DNA of 57,417 nucleotides from JALYUA01 sp039931865 (GTDB lineage Bacteria > Acidobacteriota > Thermoanaerobaculia > UBA5066 > Gp7-AA6). The notes beneath the pieces were generated by a model. The model did not search any database and was not told the origin of the DNA. It was given only the letters and a program-made list of their open reading frames with translations. Made by a program: the position numbers and the translations under genes. The stretch lies in the NCBI GenBank assembly GCA_039931865.1, contig JBDTRB010000008.1, positions 1 through 57,417 on the forward strand, written 5' to 3'. This document shows, in pieces, positions 8,471-16,249 of this stretch. Positions within the stretch are counted from its first letter, which is position 1. Every line of letters starts with the position of its first letter.

Positions 8471-9931
8471 TTGAAAGCGCTCTCCGGCCGTCGGTTGCGG
8501 TTTTTCGCCCGGGAGGCGTTCGCCCCCGACCAGGCCGGCCCGCTCGACTCGATCGCCTTCGCGCTTCTGATAGCTTTCGCCGCCGGCGCGCCGTTTCTGT
8601 ACGGGATCCACACGGCGACGCGGGGGACGGCGATTGCCATTGGCGGAGGCGCGGTGATGCCCGGGGGCAACCTTCTACTGGAGATTGCCGCCTTTCTGCT
8701 GACCGCTGTTGTTTTACTGTCCAAATCGCGCGTCCGTTCTGTACGTCCCCTCGCCATCCCGTTGAGCGGACTGGTTGCCCTGGCGGTTCTCGGGCTGATC
8801 CAAGTTCTTCCCTTGGGGTATGGAACCCTCGATCGGCTCGCTCCGGTGAACGCACAAATTTACCACGAAACGGCCCGGATTCTGGCGCTCTTCGGGGTCT
8901 CGCCACCGCCGGCGCCCCGCATTTCCATCGCTCCCGGCGCGACCCTCGAAACGGTCCTGCTCACGCTGGCCTACGCCTGTCTGTTCTTTTCTTCCGCGAG
9001 TCTTCTTCGGACCCGGCTGCGGCGCAGAGTCTTCCTCGGGACCCTCCTTTTCGCCGGAATCGCCGAGATCGCCCTGGCGGTCCTGCGGGAACCCACGGGC
9101 GCCCGGCTGCATGGGGTGTTCGCCAACACCAATCACTTTGGGGCGTACCTCGAAATTTCACTTGCCGTGGGGTTCGGCGCGATCTGGGCGGAGGTCTTGA
9201 CAGGCCGCCGGCGGGCCGACGCCATCGATCGGGCGGAGCGGTTCGAGCGCCGTTTCCTGCCACTCGCCGCGCTGATCGTCGTCTGGACAGTGCTTGCGAT
9301 CGGCATCGCGCTGACGGAGTCGCGCGGCGCGATGCTCGCGGCGGCGGCGAGCACGCTCTGCCTGGTCTTTCTAGCCCCGTTCCACAAGCGCGTGCAGCGC
9401 CGGCGGCGGCTGATGGCCACGGCAGCGCTTGCGATGACCGCAGGCCTGATCATCACGGGGGCGACCATCGGCCGCAGGCCCTTCCTCCGGTTTCTCGAAT
9501 CGGACCCACGGGAGATCGAAAGCGACGCGCGGGTCTCGCTCTGGAAGACCTCGGTGGCAGCCTGGCGCGAATTCCCCATCGTCGGCTCCGGCCTCGGTAC
9601 GTTCCGGGAGGCTTTCCGGCGCGTCCAGACCCGGGAATTCACGGGGAGGGTCGAACAGGCGCACTCCGATTTCCTGCAGCTTCTCGTCACTGGTGGAGCG
9701 GTCGGCGCGATCCTCGGGGTCATCGTCTTTGCGTCTGTGGCCTGGCTCCTGCTCCGAGCCTGGCGCGCCCAGAAGCATCGGGAAGAGACTGCCGTCGTGC
9801 TGGCGGGTCTTGGAGCTCTTCTCTCCCTGACCCTCCACGGTTTCGTCGAATTCAACATGTCGATTCCCCCCATCCCGGCGACGCTCGCCTGCCTGGTCGG
9901 CGCCGCGTGGGCCGCGGGCCGGCACGCCTGA
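8471..9931 (+). CDS. O-antigen ligase / polysaccharide polymerase family membrane protein (Wzy_C)
   Basis: About 486 residues with roughly a dozen hydrophobic segments. The Wzy_C signatures are a large periplasmic loop with GVFANTNHFGAYLEISLAVG, the segment TESRGAMLAAAASTL, and the family motif RVEQAHSDFLQLLVTGG. It should act in the inner membrane, polymerising or ligating lipid-linked glycans supplied by the neighbouring operon, from which it is divergently transcribed. The start is uncertain: no in-frame ATG or GTG precedes the first membrane segment outside the divergent gene. TTG at 8471 or 8495 is the best guess, and an ATG at 8657 would lose the first membrane span. GC-rich hairpin DNA follows its stop. 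Confidence 0.85.
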   Translation: MKALSGRRLRFFAREAFAPDQAGPLDSIAFALLIAFAAGAPFLYGIHTATRGTAIAIGGGAVMPGGNLLLEIAAFLLTAVVLLSKSRVRSVRPLAIPLSGLVALAVLGLIQVLPLGYGTLDRLAPVNAQIYHETARILALFGVSPPPAPRISIAPGATLETVLLTLAYACLFFSSASLLRTRLRRRVFLGTLLFAGIAEIALAVLREPTGARLHGVFANTNHFGAYLEISLAVGFGAIWAEVLTGRRRADAIDRAERFERRFLPLAALIVVWTVLAIGIALTESRGAMLAAAASTLCLVFLAPFHKRVQRRRRLMATAALAMTAGLIITGATIGRRPFLRFLESDPREIESDARVSLWKTSVAAWREFPIVGSGLGTFREAFRRVQTREFTGRVEQAHSDFLQLLVTGGAVGAILGVIVFASVAWLLLRAWRAQKHREETAVVLAGLGALLSLTLHGFVEFNMSIPPIPATLACLVGAAWAAGRHA

Positions 9932-9949
9932 GGTTAAGAGCCACACGCC

Positions 9950-9979
9950 GGTCCGATTTCCCGGACCTCTCTGCTTCTT
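9950..9979 (+). terminator. Possible hairpin terminator after the O-antigen ligase gene
   Basis: Perfect 6-bp inverted repeat GGTCCG / CGGACC (9950-9955 and 9962-9967) with a 6-base loop, followed by the pyrimidine-rich stretch TCTCTGCTTCTT. It begins 18 bases after the stop codon. The stem is short and the tail is not a clean T-run, so it may be inefficient. Confidence 0.35.
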
Positions 9980-9982
9980 ACC

Positions 9983-10168
9983 CTTCGGTGTCTTGGGCGT
10001 GGCGGTCCGGGTCGCAGTCGGGGTGCTCGTCGCGGTGCGCGGGAAGAGCATCACCGTCGGGATCGACAGCGTGCCGGTAACCGTCGGGATCAGCGGTGTC
10101 CCGGTTCGGGTCGGGGTTGCAGACGCAGACGCGTCGCGGTCGGCGGTCCTGGACGGGTTGGCGGTCAC
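9983..10168 (-). pseudogene. Decayed Thr-Pro repeat coding remnant
   Basis: The 326-bp stretch 9932-10257 has no convincing gene. Read on the minus strand from a GTG at 10168, it encodes about 60 residues of Thr/Pro-rich sequence (ATPTRTGTP, PTVTGTLSIPTV, TSTPTATRTATPKTPKG). This is the same composition as the repeat lipoprotein just upstream, but in another frame and separated from it by stop codons. Beyond 9983 the frame continues only as antisense to the ligase gene and loses this composition. It looks like the displaced tail or a decayed copy of the neighbouring repeat protein. Confidence 0.45.
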
Positions 10169-10209
10169 CCCGCGTAATTAGACGGGTTGGCGGTCACCCC
10201 GCGTAATTA
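10152..10209. repeat. Perfect 29-bp tandem duplication
   Basis: Positions 10152-10180 and 10181-10209 are identical. Each copy runs from GACGGGTTGG to GCGTAATTA and carries minus-strand stop codons. The pair separates the Thr-Pro remnant from the stop of the repeat lipoprotein, which suggests a recent slippage or rearrangement event in this repeat-rich interval. Confidence 0.9.
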
Positions 10210-10257
10210 GCAGAGGCGCTCCGCACCCGGCGTCCCCCGGGAAGCCCCGTTCTCCGC

Positions 10258-11256
10258 CTATGGAGTCGGGGTCGGCGTCGGCGTCGGCGTCCTAGTCGGC
10301 GTGGAGGTCGGGCTCGGCGTGGCTGTCTGGGTCTGCGTGAACGTCGGCGTCGCGGTCGCGGGCAGTCCCGTGGCGGTCGGGGTTGCTGTGAGGGTCGGCG
10401 TCGGCGTCGGTGTCGCGGTGAACGTCGGCGTTGCTGTGGCCGGGAGAGACGTCGCAGTCGGCGTGGGCGTCGCGGTCAGAGTCGGCGTCGGCGTCGCGGT
10501 CCTCGTCGCGGTGAAGGTCGCGGTCGGCGGAACCGGCGTCGCGGTCGCAGTCGCAGTCGCCGTTTGCGTCGGCGTCGGGCTCGGCGTGATCGTCGGAGTC
10601 GCCGTGAACGTCGGGGTCGGCGTCGAGGTCGGCGTGGCGGTGAACGTGGACGTCGCCGTCGGAGTCGGGGTCGGCGTGAACGTCGGTGTGGCGGTAGGCG
10701 GAATGAACGTGCCCGTCGGGGTCGCGGACGGCGTCATGGTGATCGTCGGCGTCGGAGTCGTCGTGGGGGTCGCGGTGGCCGTCGGTGTCGCGCTCGGCGT
10801 CACCGTCGGGGTGGAGCTCGGGATCGTCGTCGCAGTCCCCGTCGGAAGCGGAGTCGCAGAGGCGGCCGGAGTGATCGTCAAAGTCGGTGTCGCCCCCGGC
10901 GTGGTGGAAAACACGGGCGTCGCGGTCAACGTCGGAGTGACGCTCGGCGTCGCCGTGGGCGTCGCGCTCGATGCGGGCGTGGGTGTCGACCCGGCGGGGG
11001 TCTCCGTCGGAGACGGAACGGGTCCTGTCGGAGTCACGGTCGGAGTCGCGGTCGGAGACCCGCCCGGTATCGGCGTCGAGGACGGGACCGGAGTGGGCGA
11101 ATCGGACTTCGGCGCCGTCGGTGGATCGTGGAAGCAGCCGCCGGCAAGGAGAAGGAGCGCGGCCACCGAGACCCACGCGAGGTTAAGAGCAGCCCTCCGG
11201 CCCGAAGCCGGAGAGCACGCGCGCAGGGATTTTGGCTGCCGGGGAGGGAGATTCAT
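10258..11256 (-). CDS. Thr-Pro-repeat lipoprotein
   Basis: 332 residues. The N-terminus has a lipoprotein signal (AWVSVAALLLLAGGC) with lipobox LAGGC and modified Cys at about residue 41. Everything after it is low-complexity Thr-Pro sequence (TPTPT, ATPTFT, TATPTPT units), about 285 residues, ending in TPTPTPTP with no folded C-terminal domain. Such segments normally act as extended, often glycosylated, spacers, so a lipoprotein that is all spacer is odd. The protein may be truncated, since more Thr-Pro coding sequence follows downstream in another frame. The start is supported by AAAGGA just before the ATG at 11256. It lies downstream of the TonB-domain genes on the same strand but has its own AT-rich upstream region. 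Confidence 0.75.
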   Translation of the reverse strand: MNLPPRQPKSLRACSPASGRRAALNLAWVSVAALLLLAGGCFHDPPTAPKSDSPTPVPSSTPIPGGSPTATPTVTPTGPVPSPTETPAGSTPTPASSATPTATPSVTPTLTATPVFSTTPGATPTLTITPAASATPLPTGTATTIPSSTPTVTPSATPTATATPTTTPTPTITMTPSATPTGTFIPPTATPTFTPTPTPTATSTFTATPTSTPTPTFTATPTITPSPTPTQTATATATATPVPPTATFTATRTATPTPTLTATPTPTATSLPATATPTFTATPTPTPTLTATPTATGLPATATPTFTQTQTATPSPTSTPTRTPTPTPTPTP

Positions 11257-11305
11257 ACTCGTCCTTTAAGAATACGCGAGATGGGGACCGGACCGCTTCG
11301 TGGCT

Positions 11306-11350
11306 ATCGATTGGCACGATCGATTGATGCGCGACCGATTGATAATTGAT
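11306..11350. promoter_or_regulatory. AT-rich upstream region with repeated ATTGAT hexamers
   Basis: Between the repeat lipoprotein and the TonB-domain gene, this unusually AT-rich stretch has ATCGATTG at 11306 and ATTGAT at 11323, 11338 and 11345 (ATCAAT on the lipoprotein-coding strand). It lies 50-95 bases upstream of the lipoprotein ATG, where a promoter or regulator-binding site would be. No known binding motif was recognised. Confidence 0.35.
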
Positions 11351-11376
11351 GATTAATGGCTGGGCCGCCGAAGAGG

Positions 11377-12159
11377 CTACGGCGTAAAGGGAACCGTGAC
11401 GACCGTCCACGCCTCGACGTCCCGGCCGTCCCTGCGGGCGGGCTCGAACTCCCAGCGCCGGATTGACTCGATTGCCGCTTCCGTCAGAGGACGTGGTCCA
11501 CGCACGGGTTCGAGACGCAGCGGCCGGCCCTTGTCCGAAACGAGCACGCGAATCACCGCGGTCCCGGACAGCCCCACCTCGCGCGCGGCTCGGGGATAAA
11601 CGGCCGGAAACGATCTGGAAACCCGCGGCGGAACATCGACGTCCGTTCGTTCCGGTGGACGCTCCGCGGGATCAACAGCGCTGCCGGGCGGCGGCGGGGC
11701 GGCGGGGGCCGGTCGCGAAGTCTCGTGAGCGAGGGCAGGTGCCGCCGCGGGCGCTGCGGCAGAGGGCGAACGACGGAAGCGCGCGTTGAAATCTTCGCGG
11801 ACCTGCGGCTCGACCGGCGCTTCGCCGCACGCCCCGACGCGCCGTTCGAAGTCGGAGATTTTCGCCGCGATGGATAGCGCCTCCGGGCGCCGCCCCGCCG
11901 CGTCCTGGGCGAGCGCCTCGTAGACGAGCGCGTAGCAGAGCTCCCGCGGCCGGTCGAGGAGCCCAAAGGCCGCGATCCGGAGCGGGGTGATGGCCTCGGC
12001 GGGGCGGCCCGCCCGGTACGCCTCCAGTCCCTCGCGCAGCCGCGTCTCCGTGAAATCCTGCCCGCGGCCCGCCGACGCGGCGGCCAGGCAGAGAACGGCC
12101 GCGAAAAACGTGCGCGTGGGACGGAGTCCCCGCCCCGTTCCCGAATCCCTGGACTTCAC
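11377..12159 (-). CDS. Secreted protein with N-terminal helical region and C-terminal TonB domain
   Basis: 260 residues from a GTG start. A signal peptide (about residues 17-34, ending SAGRGQ) is followed by a TPR-like helical region (LREGLEAYRAGRPAEAITPLR ... EALAQDAAGRRPEAL), then an Ala/Pro-rich linker. The C-terminal TonB domain begins at PPRVSRSFPAVYPRAAREVG and contains GTAVIRVLVSDKGRP and the end motif AIESIRRWEFEPARRDG. There is no uncleaved N-terminal anchor as in true TonB and no exbB/exbD nearby, so energy coupling is unlikely. A periplasmic scaffold role is more plausible. It is a paralogue of the next gene upstream, 27 bases away, and lacks that gene's Thr-Pro spacer and PEGA domains. 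Confidence 0.85.
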   Translation of the reverse strand: MKSRDSGTGRGLRPTRTFFAAVLCLAAASAGRGQDFTETRLREGLEAYRAGRPAEAITPLRIAAFGLLDRPRELCYALVYEALAQDAAGRRPEALSIAAKISDFERRVGACGEAPVEPQVREDFNARFRRSPSAAAPAAAPALAHETSRPAPAAPPPPGSAVDPAERPPERTDVDVPPRVSRSFPAVYPRAAREVGLSGTAVIRVLVSDKGRPLRLEPVRGPRPLTEAAIESIRRWEFEPARRDGRDVEAWTVVTVPFTP

Positions 12160-12186
12160 GAGGCGTCGCGGTGCAAGTCCCGGGCC

Positions 12187-14316
12187 TCAGCGCGGGTTCA
12201 AACGCACCCGGACGGTCGCGAGGTCGGCAGGCGCGTTCGACGCCGACAGCACGCGAAGCGTCCGCAGCGCCCGGCCCGGAGCCGAGATGACGATGTCGTG
12301 AACCCCGGGAGCCGGAAGCTCGAGCGGATCCGAGGCGCTCAAGCTCGACGCCGGCCTTCCCGCGCCGCCGTTGACGGTCACGACCGCGTCGGGAGGATCG
12401 ACCACCAGGGCCAGGAAGCGGCGTGTCGTCGCCACGGGCGGCGTCAGGCGGGCAAACGGAATCCGCACGGCGCGCACCAGATCGTTTCCGATCTCCGCGA
12501 GTTCCACCTCCGCATTCGAGGTGACGTCGACCTCTGCCTCGTAGGGAGCGTAACCGGGCAGCTCGAGCCGGATCAGGTGGGGCCCCCGGGTCAGCGGCAG
12601 CGTCAACCCTCCGCCGAAGTTGTCCCAGTCATCGACGATGCCGACGTAACGGCCGTCCAGGTAGACGCGGGCCTGTTCAGGAGAAAGGCTGAGCCGCACA
12701 CCCCTTCTCGCCCGGAGGACCGCGGGCTCGGGAGCCGCCTCTCCCGAGGGGGGCTCGGGCGGCGCGGGCGGCAGGACGATTCGGGCCGCGGGAGCGGCGG
12801 GGGGCGGCGGAGTGCTCGCGCTCGCCGGACGCGGGGACGGGGTCGCCGGAGGCAATGTCGCGGGGCCCGGTCGAGTCGGCGTCGGGGCGAGACGGGGGAT
12901 CGGGCTCGGCGTCGCGAACGGGATTGCTTCGAAGGGGATGCGCACCGTCGTCCACGTCCTCACCGGTTCTCCCCCGGCGGCCGCCGGCTCGAAACGCCAC
13001 TGCCGGACCGCCTCTTCCGCGGCCTCGGTCAGCCCCATCGGCGCGCCCTGGACCGTCTGGATCTCGAGCGGTAGCCCCCCTTCCGAGACGAGGACCCGCA
13101 GGACGACCAGCCCGCGGAGACGGCGCCGAATCGCTGCCGCGGGATACACCGGGGGGACCATGTGGATGACCCGCGGCGGCCGGTCGACGGACTCCAGGGC
13201 GACAGTCCTCGGCGGACGGAGCGCGACTTCGACCCGTGTGGGCGAGGGCTGGACGGCAGTGGCCGCGGGACGGGCCGTCCGCGAGGGCGTTGGAGGGACC
13301 GGCGTCCGCGTCGGAGGCACGGGCGTCAAGGTCCGGGTCGGCGGAGCGGGAGTCGGCGTGCGGGTCGGTGGAACGGACGTCGGAGTGAGCGTCGGTGGAA
13401 CCAGAGTTGGCGTCCGGCTCGGTGGCACGGCCGTCGGCGTCCGTGAGGGCGTCGAAGTGCGCGTCGGCGGAAGGAGAGTCGGCGTGCGGCTCGGAGGAAC
13501 AGCGGTCGCCGTGGGGGTCGAAGTCCGCGTCGAGGTCGCCGTGCGCGTCGCCGGAGGCGGGGTCCGCGTCGGCGGTACCGGAGTCGGCGTCCGCGTCGGC
13601 GGGAGCGCTGTCGCCGTCGGAGTCGGCGGTACCGGCGTTTCCGTTCGAGTCGGCGGCAGAGGCGTCGGCGTGCGGCTCGGAACGGCGGTTCGAGTGGGGA
13701 TGGGAATGCTGGTCGGGCGCGGCGTGGCGGTGGGCGCCGGCGTTGAGGTCGGCCGGGGTAGAGTCGGCGGCGGGACGGCCGCCGTCGGAGAAGGAAGCAC
13801 TTCCTCCTGAGCAGGAGGCCGAGCAGCCATCGGAGGAGGCGGAGGGGGCCCGGTCTCGATCGGTGTGGCAGGCAACCGCGGCCGCGGAGACTCCCCCCTC
13901 GCAATCGGAGCGAGGGTCGCAATCTCCGAGAGCCGGGCCGCGGGGACACGCTGTCGGAGAATCCGTTCGAAACCGGCTCGCGTCGGGGTCTCGAAGCTCG
14001 GTGCGGGGTAGGTCGGAAAACGCCGCTCGAGCTCCAGGAAGCGGTTTACGGTGGCGTTCGCGTCCTCCGGATGGCCGGCGGCGTCCTGCGCGAGCGTCAG
14101 CCGGCCGAGGGCTTCGGACAGCCGCTCGGGGAAATCCAGGTACCCGAAGCTAGCACTCCGGAATTCTTCGACGGCCTCGGCGTACCTCCCCGACTGGTAC
14201 GCCTCTTTGCCCGCTCGCATCCGTTCTTCGAGATAGCCGGCGCCCTGCTGCGCCTTCGCCGTCAAGGCGAGCGACGCTCCGACGAGCGCGACGTAAAATG
14301 TGTTTCGGAATCGCAT
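12187..14316 (-). CDS. Secreted multidomain protein: helical region, Thr-Pro spacer, TonB domain, PEGA-like domains
   Basis: 709 residues from the ATG at 14316, which opens a clear signal peptide (YVALVGASLALTAKAQ). The order is a helical region (about 25-110, MRAGKEAYQSGRYAEAVEEF) matching the neighbouring paralogue, then a Thr-Pro repeat spacer of about 200 residues with PTRTP-type units. A TonB C-terminal domain follows (PPRVIHMVPPVYPAAAIRRR ... AVRQWRFEPAAAGG), then a second Pro/Ala linker and two PEGA-like beta domains (VYLDGRYVGIVDDWDNFGGG and VTVNGGAGR). PEGA domains often bind surface or cell-wall structures. It faces folD across a 125-bp divergent spacer. No strong ribosome-binding site precedes the ATG. 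Function unknown; a cell-envelope scaffold is likely. Confidence 0.8.
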   Translation of the reverse strand: MRFRNTFYVALVGASLALTAKAQQGAGYLEERMRAGKEAYQSGRYAEAVEEFRSASFGYLDFPERLSEALGRLTLAQDAAGHPEDANATVNRFLELERRFPTYPAPSFETPTRAGFERILRQRVPAARLSEIATLAPIARGESPRPRLPATPIETGPPPPPPMAARPPAQEEVLPSPTAAVPPPTLPRPTSTPAPTATPRPTSIPIPTRTAVPSRTPTPLPPTRTETPVPPTPTATALPPTRTPTPVPPTRTPPPATRTATSTRTSTPTATAVPPSRTPTLLPPTRTSTPSRTPTAVPPSRTPTLVPPTLTPTSVPPTRTPTPAPPTRTLTPVPPTRTPVPPTPSRTARPAATAVQPSPTRVEVALRPPRTVALESVDRPPRVIHMVPPVYPAAAIRRRLRGLVVLRVLVSEGGLPLEIQTVQGAPMGLTEAAEEAVRQWRFEPAAAGGEPVRTWTTVRIPFEAIPFATPSPIPRLAPTPTRPGPATLPPATPSPRPASASTPPPPAAPAARIVLPPAPPEPPSGEAAPEPAVLRARRGVRLSLSPEQARVYLDGRYVGIVDDWDNFGGGLTLPLTRGPHLIRLELPGYAPYEAEVDVTSNAEVELAEIGNDLVRAVRIPFARLTPPVATTRRFLALVVDPPDAVVTVNGGAGRPASSLSASDPLELPAPGVHDIVISAPGRALRTLRVLSASNAPADLATVRVRLNPR
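13240..13790 (-). repeat. Thr-Pro codon repeat tract inside the TonB/PEGA protein
   Basis: Imperfect short repeats on the coding strand encode PTRTPT-like units, with CCGAC/GCCGAC-rich codons very like those at 10261-11100. The two tracts share sequence character and strand about 2.2 kb apart, so they could recombine or slip. Their reverse strand gives artefactual Gly-Val or Arg-rich open frames. Confidence 0.7.
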
Positions 14317-14441
14317 AAAAATCACGAGAGCCGCCGCACGACGATCCGCCTGACGGGCTGCAAGATACACGCCCCCCTCGTTTCGTCCGAGCGGCCTCGT
14401 GATCCCCGCCGGCGGCGCTGTCTGACTGCTATCCTGCGGCG

Positions 14442-15413
14442 GTGACGGATTCGCCCCTCTCCGGCGCGCAGATTCTCCTCGGATCGGAACTCGCCGCGAC
14501 GATCCGGGAATCGGCGCGACGCGAAGCAGAAGACTTCGCCGGCGGAGACCGACCTCCCCACCTCCGCGTCGTCCTGCTCGGGGCCGATGCGGGCTCCGAG
14601 ACCTACGTCGCCGCGAAAACGAAGGCCGCGCGCGAAGCGGGTTGCACCGCAGACACCGTCCGGCTAGCGTCGGGCACCGCACCCGCCGCGCTCCTGGCCG
14701 AGATCGCCCGAGGCAACCGCGACGATCGCGTGGACGGGCTCCTCGTCCAGCTGCCGCTCGAGCCCGGCCACGATGTTCGCCGCGTGTTTGACAGCCTCGA
14801 CCCGTGGAAGGACGTCGACGGCGTCAGCCCCGAAAACGTCGGGAGGCTCCACCAGGGACGCCCGCGTTTCACTCCCTGCACTCCCGCCGGGATTCTCGCG
14901 CTTCTCGACGCGGCGAAGGTGCCCATCGCGGGAAGGCGAGCGGCGGTCCTCGGACGAAGCGAGATCGTGGGCAAACCCGTGGCCGCGTTGTTGACCGCGC
15001 GCGATGCGACGGTCACGCTCTGCCATTCCAAGACCCCTCAGCTCGAACGCATCTGCGCCGAGGCGGACATCCTGATCGCGGCCATCGGCCGTCCGGGATT
15101 CGTGACCCGCGAGTACGTCCGCCCGGGCGCGGCGATCATCGACGTCGGCGTGAACCGTCTTTCGGGAGCAGGCGCGATCCCCGCGCACCTGGCGTCCTCC
15201 GAACGAGTCCGGATCGCGATTGAAGCCGGCCGCCCCGTGCTGGTCGGCGACGTCGACTTCGATGCCGTCGCGCCGATCGCCGGATGGATCACGCCGGTGC
15301 CTGGAGGCGTCGGCCCGCTCACCGTTGCGATGCTCCTGAAGAACACGGTCCTCGCGGCCCGACTGCGGCGCGAGCGGCGCGGCGCGGACGAAATGGATCC
15401 GCTCACCCTCTGA
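14442..15413 (+). CDS. folD: Bifunctional methylenetetrahydrofolate dehydrogenase / methenyltetrahydrofolate cyclohydrolase
   Basis: Cytoplasmic one-carbon enzyme interconverting 5,10-methylene- and 10-formyl-tetrahydrofolate with NADP. 323 residues, slightly longer than the usual 285-300 because of both termini. Catalytic Tyr55 and Lys59 lie in SETYVAAKTKAA, Gln103 in DGLLVQLPLE, and the Asp pair in PWKDVDGVSP. The nucleotide-binding motif is GRSEIVGKPVA, and the C-terminal signature PVPGGVGPLTVAMLLKNT is intact. The start is GTG at 14442, chosen because it gives a normal N-terminus; only a weak ribosome-binding site precedes it. It is divergent from the TonB/PEGA gene and 22 bases before pepE, so the two plus-strand genes may be co-transcribed. 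Confidence 0.97.
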   Translation: MTDSPLSGAQILLGSELAATIRESARREAEDFAGGDRPPHLRVVLLGADAGSETYVAAKTKAAREAGCTADTVRLASGTAPAALLAEIARGNRDDRVDGLLVQLPLEPGHDVRRVFDSLDPWKDVDGVSPENVGRLHQGRPRFTPCTPAGILALLDAAKVPIAGRRAAVLGRSEIVGKPVAALLTARDATVTLCHSKTPQLERICAEADILIAAIGRPGFVTREYVRPGAAIIDVGVNRLSGAGAIPAHLASSERVRIAIEAGRPVLVGDVDFDAVAPIAGWITPVPGGVGPLTVAMLLKNTVLAARLRRERRGADEMDPLTL

Positions 15414-15435
15414 CCCTGACCATCTTCCCCGGCCG

Positions 15436-16152
15436 ATGACCTCGCTTCTTCTGATCAGCAGCTCGAACGTCCACGGACGCGGATATCTCGATCATGTCGA
15501 AGAGGCGCTGCGCGAATTTCTGGCCGGCGTCTCCGAGGTGCTCTTCTTTCCCTACGCGCTCCACGATCGGGACGCGTGCACGGCCCGCGCGCGGGAGCGC
15601 TTCGCCCGGCTCGGCATCGCCGTCGCGTCGCTGCACGAGGCTCCAGACCCGCGGCGGGCGATCGAGGCGGGTTCGGCTTTCTTCGTAGGAGGCGGCAACA
15701 CGTTTCGCCTGTTGAAGGCCGTCCAGGACCTCCGGCTGCTCGGTGCGCTTTACGATCGGGTCCTCGGGGGCGCCCGCTACATCGGGTCGAGCGCCGGGAC
15801 GAATCTGGCCTGCCCCACCATCCGGACGACGAACGACATGCCGATCGTGTCTCCGGTTCCGCTGGACGCGCTCGGGCTCGTCCCTTTTCAGATCAACGCA
15901 CACTATCTGGACCCGGATCCGGACTCGCGGCATCGCGGAGAGACGCGCGAAAAGCGCATTTCACAGTTTCACGAAGAGCCGGAGAACATCGCCCCGGTTG
16001 TCGGGCTCCGCGAGTCCTGCTGGCTGCTCCGGCGCGGGGATTCTCTTCTTCTCCAGGGCCTTCCAGGACCGGCCGCCCGCGTTTTCGTTCGCGGGCAGGT
16101 CGCGAAAGAATACGGCGTAGGAGCTGATCTCACTAATTTTTTAAGGTACTAA
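15436..16152 (+). CDS. pepE: Peptidase E (alpha-aspartyl dipeptidase, family S51)
   Basis: 238 residues, close to the family length of about 230. Cleaves dipeptides with N-terminal aspartate in the cytoplasm. The nucleophile elbow GSSAGTN gives Ser119, with Asp134 (TTNDMP) and His156 (INAHYLDP) completing the family catalytic positions. GGGNTFRLL and the C-terminal LLRRGDSLLL are also typical. The ATG at 15436 gives the standard short N-terminus (TSLLLISSSNVHGRGYLDH). It follows folD closely; the relation is probably shared transcription rather than shared pathway. An AT-richer regulatory spacer for the BlaI operon follows its stop. Confidence 0.95.
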   Translation: MTSLLLISSSNVHGRGYLDHVEEALREFLAGVSEVLFFPYALHDRDACTARARERFARLGIAVASLHEAPDPRRAIEAGSAFFVGGGNTFRLLKAVQDLRLLGALYDRVLGGARYIGSSAGTNLACPTIRTTNDMPIVSPVPLDALGLVPFQINAHYLDPDPDSRHRGETREKRISQFHEEPENIAPVVGLRESCWLLRRGDSLLLQGLPGPAARVFVRGQVAKEYGVGADLTNFLRY

Positions 16153-16213
16153 CGCTCGATGGCCAGGTGTCACAGCCGTCATTCTCGTAAAATTACCAAT
16201 GCTAGATTTTCGC

Positions 16214-16249
16214 TTGAAATACGAAAAACTTCGTACTAACTTGTTCGTA
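16214..16249 (+). promoter_or_regulatory. Promoter with two overlapping BlaI-type operators; likely leaderless start
   Basis: TTGAAA at 16214-16219 and TAACTT at 16237-16242, 17 bases apart, make a plausible -35/-10 pair. Between and over them lie two dyads of the form TACGAA-N4-TTCGTA. The first (16220-16235) is perfect; the second (16234-16249, TACTAA-N4-TTCGTA) has one mismatch and ends on the A of the blaI-like ATG. Binding there would occlude RNA polymerase, as expected for BlaI/MecI autorepression. No ribosome-binding site precedes the ATG and the predicted transcript start falls on or next to it, so the message may be leaderless. Confidence 0.72.

Noticed and set aside
9371..10168. 265-codon minus-strand gene starting at the GTG 10168
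   Set aside because: Only the first ~60 codons have Thr-Pro character; the rest is antisense to the well-supported O-antigen ligase gene.
10261..11100. Short tandem units that could be mistaken for a CRISPR array
   Set aside because: Units are imperfect, coding and unspaced, with no unique spacers and no cas genes.
10301..11269. 322-codon plus-strand frame of Gly-Val repeats
   Set aside because: Exact reverse reading of the Thr-Pro repeat lipoprotein. The minus strand has the signal peptide, lipobox and ribosome-binding site.
12812..13810. 332-codon plus-strand Gly/Val/Arg-rich frame
   Set aside because: Reverse reading of the Thr-Pro spacer and TonB domain of the minus-strand gene; no start signal or domain.
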